NCBI RefSeq assembly: GCF_030813495.1
Contig: NZ_JAUSUI010000003.1
Location: forward strand, 310,001 to 374,000
Length of the DNA: 64,000 nt
Source: Ancylobacter polymorphus
GTDB taxonomy: Bacteria > Pseudomonadota > Alphaproteobacteria > Rhizobiales > Xanthobacteraceae
Direction: 5' to 3'
The notes beneath the pieces were generated by a model that did no database searches, was not told the DNA's origin, and saw only the letters and a list, made by a program, of their open reading frames with translations. Position numbers and translations under genes: made by a program. Positions 63,343 through 64,000 of the stretch are shown one piece after another; position 1 is the stretch's first letter; each line of letters opens with the position of its first letter.

Positions 63343-64000
63343 TGAACGCGCCTATCGACACTTCCACCTATGTGATTACGCCTCCTGGCATTCCGACGCT
63401 GCCCGTCGAAGGCTCGGACAAGCTGTTCCCGATCCACCGCATCTACTGTGTCGGCCGCAACTACGCCGAGCACGCGATCGAGATGGGGCATGATCCCAAC
63501 AAGGAGCCGCCCTTCTTCTTCCAGAAGAATCCCGACAACGTCATCACCGACGGCACCTTCCCCTATCCCGACAAGTCCAGCGATGTGCATTACGAGCTGG
63601 AAATGCTGGTCGCCATCGGCAAGGGCGGGGTGAACATCCCGGTCGAGTCCGCCCTCGATCACGTCTGGGGCTATGGCGTCGGCCTCGACATGACCCGCCG
63701 CGACCTTCAGGGCGAGGCCAAGAAGCTCGGCCGTCCGTGGGAAGTGGGCAAGGCCTTCGAGGCCTCCGCCCCGTGCTCGGCGCTGGTGCCGGCCTCCGCC
63801 ATCGGCCATCCCGCCGCCGGCAAGGTGTGGCTCAACGTCAACGGTACCCAGCGCCAGGTCGGCGACCTCAACCAGATGATCTGGAAGGTGCCGGAGATGA
63901 TCTCCTACCTCTCCGGCCTGTTCGAACTGCGGCCCGGCGACGTCATCATGTCCGGTACCCCGGCGGGTGTCGGCGCCATTGTGCGCGGCGATGTGATGGA
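63342..64000 (+). CDS. Fumarylacetoacetate hydrolase-family protein, 3' end missing
   Basis: The first 219 residues are visible; the window edge cuts the rest (the family is about 230 residues long). Features are [31 protein letters not shown], the metal-binding Glu pair in [11 protein letters not shown], the Asp in [10 protein letters not shown], and [11 protein letters not shown]. It resembles fumarylpyruvate hydrolases of gentisate breakdown, though hydratases share the fold. Coupling to the transporter suggests the importer brings in an aromatic or related acid. Confidence 0.85.
   Translation, partial: MNAPIDTSTYVITPPGIPTLPVEGSDKLFPIHRIYCVGRNYAEHAIEMGHDPNKEPPFFFQKNPDNVITDGTFPYPDKSSDVHYELEMLVAIGKGGVNIPVESALDHVWGYGVGLDMTRRDLQGEAKKLGRPWEVGKAFEASAPCSALVPASAIGHPAAGKVWLNVNGTQRQVGDLNQMIWKVPEMISYLSGLFELRPGDVIMSGTPAGVGAIVRGDVM

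Overview
The window is about 64 kb of GC-rich (high-sixties percent by eye) alphaproteobacterial chromosome. Gene order, the BcsN-type cellulose gene, a CtrA-type site, a 'methanol metabolism-related' c-type cytochrome and BioMNY-type biotin transport fit a Rhizobiales methylotroph-like lineage such as Xanthobacteraceae (Ancylobacter/Starkeya/Xanthobacter type). That placement is inference. No rRNA, tRNA, CRISPR array, prophage or replication origin was seen. One complete insertion sequence is present.

1-14161: partial NUDIX-like gene; aldo/keto reductase; DMT exporter divergent from a TetR regulator with a palindromic operator; bioMNY biotin importer fused by overlaps to an acyl-CoA synthetase and a thiolase lacking standard catalytic residues; DeoR regulator; second aldo/keto reductase with adenine deaminase; LysR regulator; FAD-dependent reductase and PlsC-type acyltransferase. 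14162-15247: non-coding, with a four-unit tandem repeat of about 147 bp. 15248-21079: polyamine-type ABC importer (binding protein, ATPase, two permeases) and gamma-aminobutyraldehyde dehydrogenase, punctuated by long palindromic repeats. 21280-25464: RND efflux pair.

25465-27863: a possible 39-residue zinc-knuckle microprotein, a perfect CtrA box, a YadA-like trimeric autotransporter and a coupled exported protein. 28008-38142: cellulose locus (bcsN divergent from bcsA-bcsB-bcsZ-TPR gene). An IS1595-family element (29148-30193, 8-bp target duplication) has inserted after codon 4 of bcsA. The insertion leaves a TTG at the IS end in frame with bcsA and overlapping the transposase stop codon, so bcsA may now be translated by coupling to the transposase.

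38168-49063: malic enzyme, DUF2254 membrane protein, ATP-grasp protein convergent with an acyl carrier protein/alpha-beta hydrolase pair, OmpR/EnvZ-like two-component system, sorbosone-dehydrogenase-like protein and ABC-F ATPase with a leader hairpin. 49073-52915: a tightly overlapped four-gene minus-strand operon (class III aminotransferase, BKACE, acetylpolyamine-amidohydrolase-like HDAC, GNAT). 53085-58891: cytochrome c, FecR-like protein, small protein, HlyD/ABC-2 exporter and an orphan lasso-peptide B2-like protease. 59052-64000: GntR regulator divergent from a NitT/TauT-type ABC importer with two permeases and a fumarylpyruvate-hydrolase-like gene cut by the window edge. GntR-type palindromes lie in the shared promoter region.

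The strongest leads are the IS/bcsA start-codon replacement, the aminotransferase-BKACE-HDAC-GNAT operon, the ACP/hydrolase/ATP-grasp locus and the CtrA-box adhesin.
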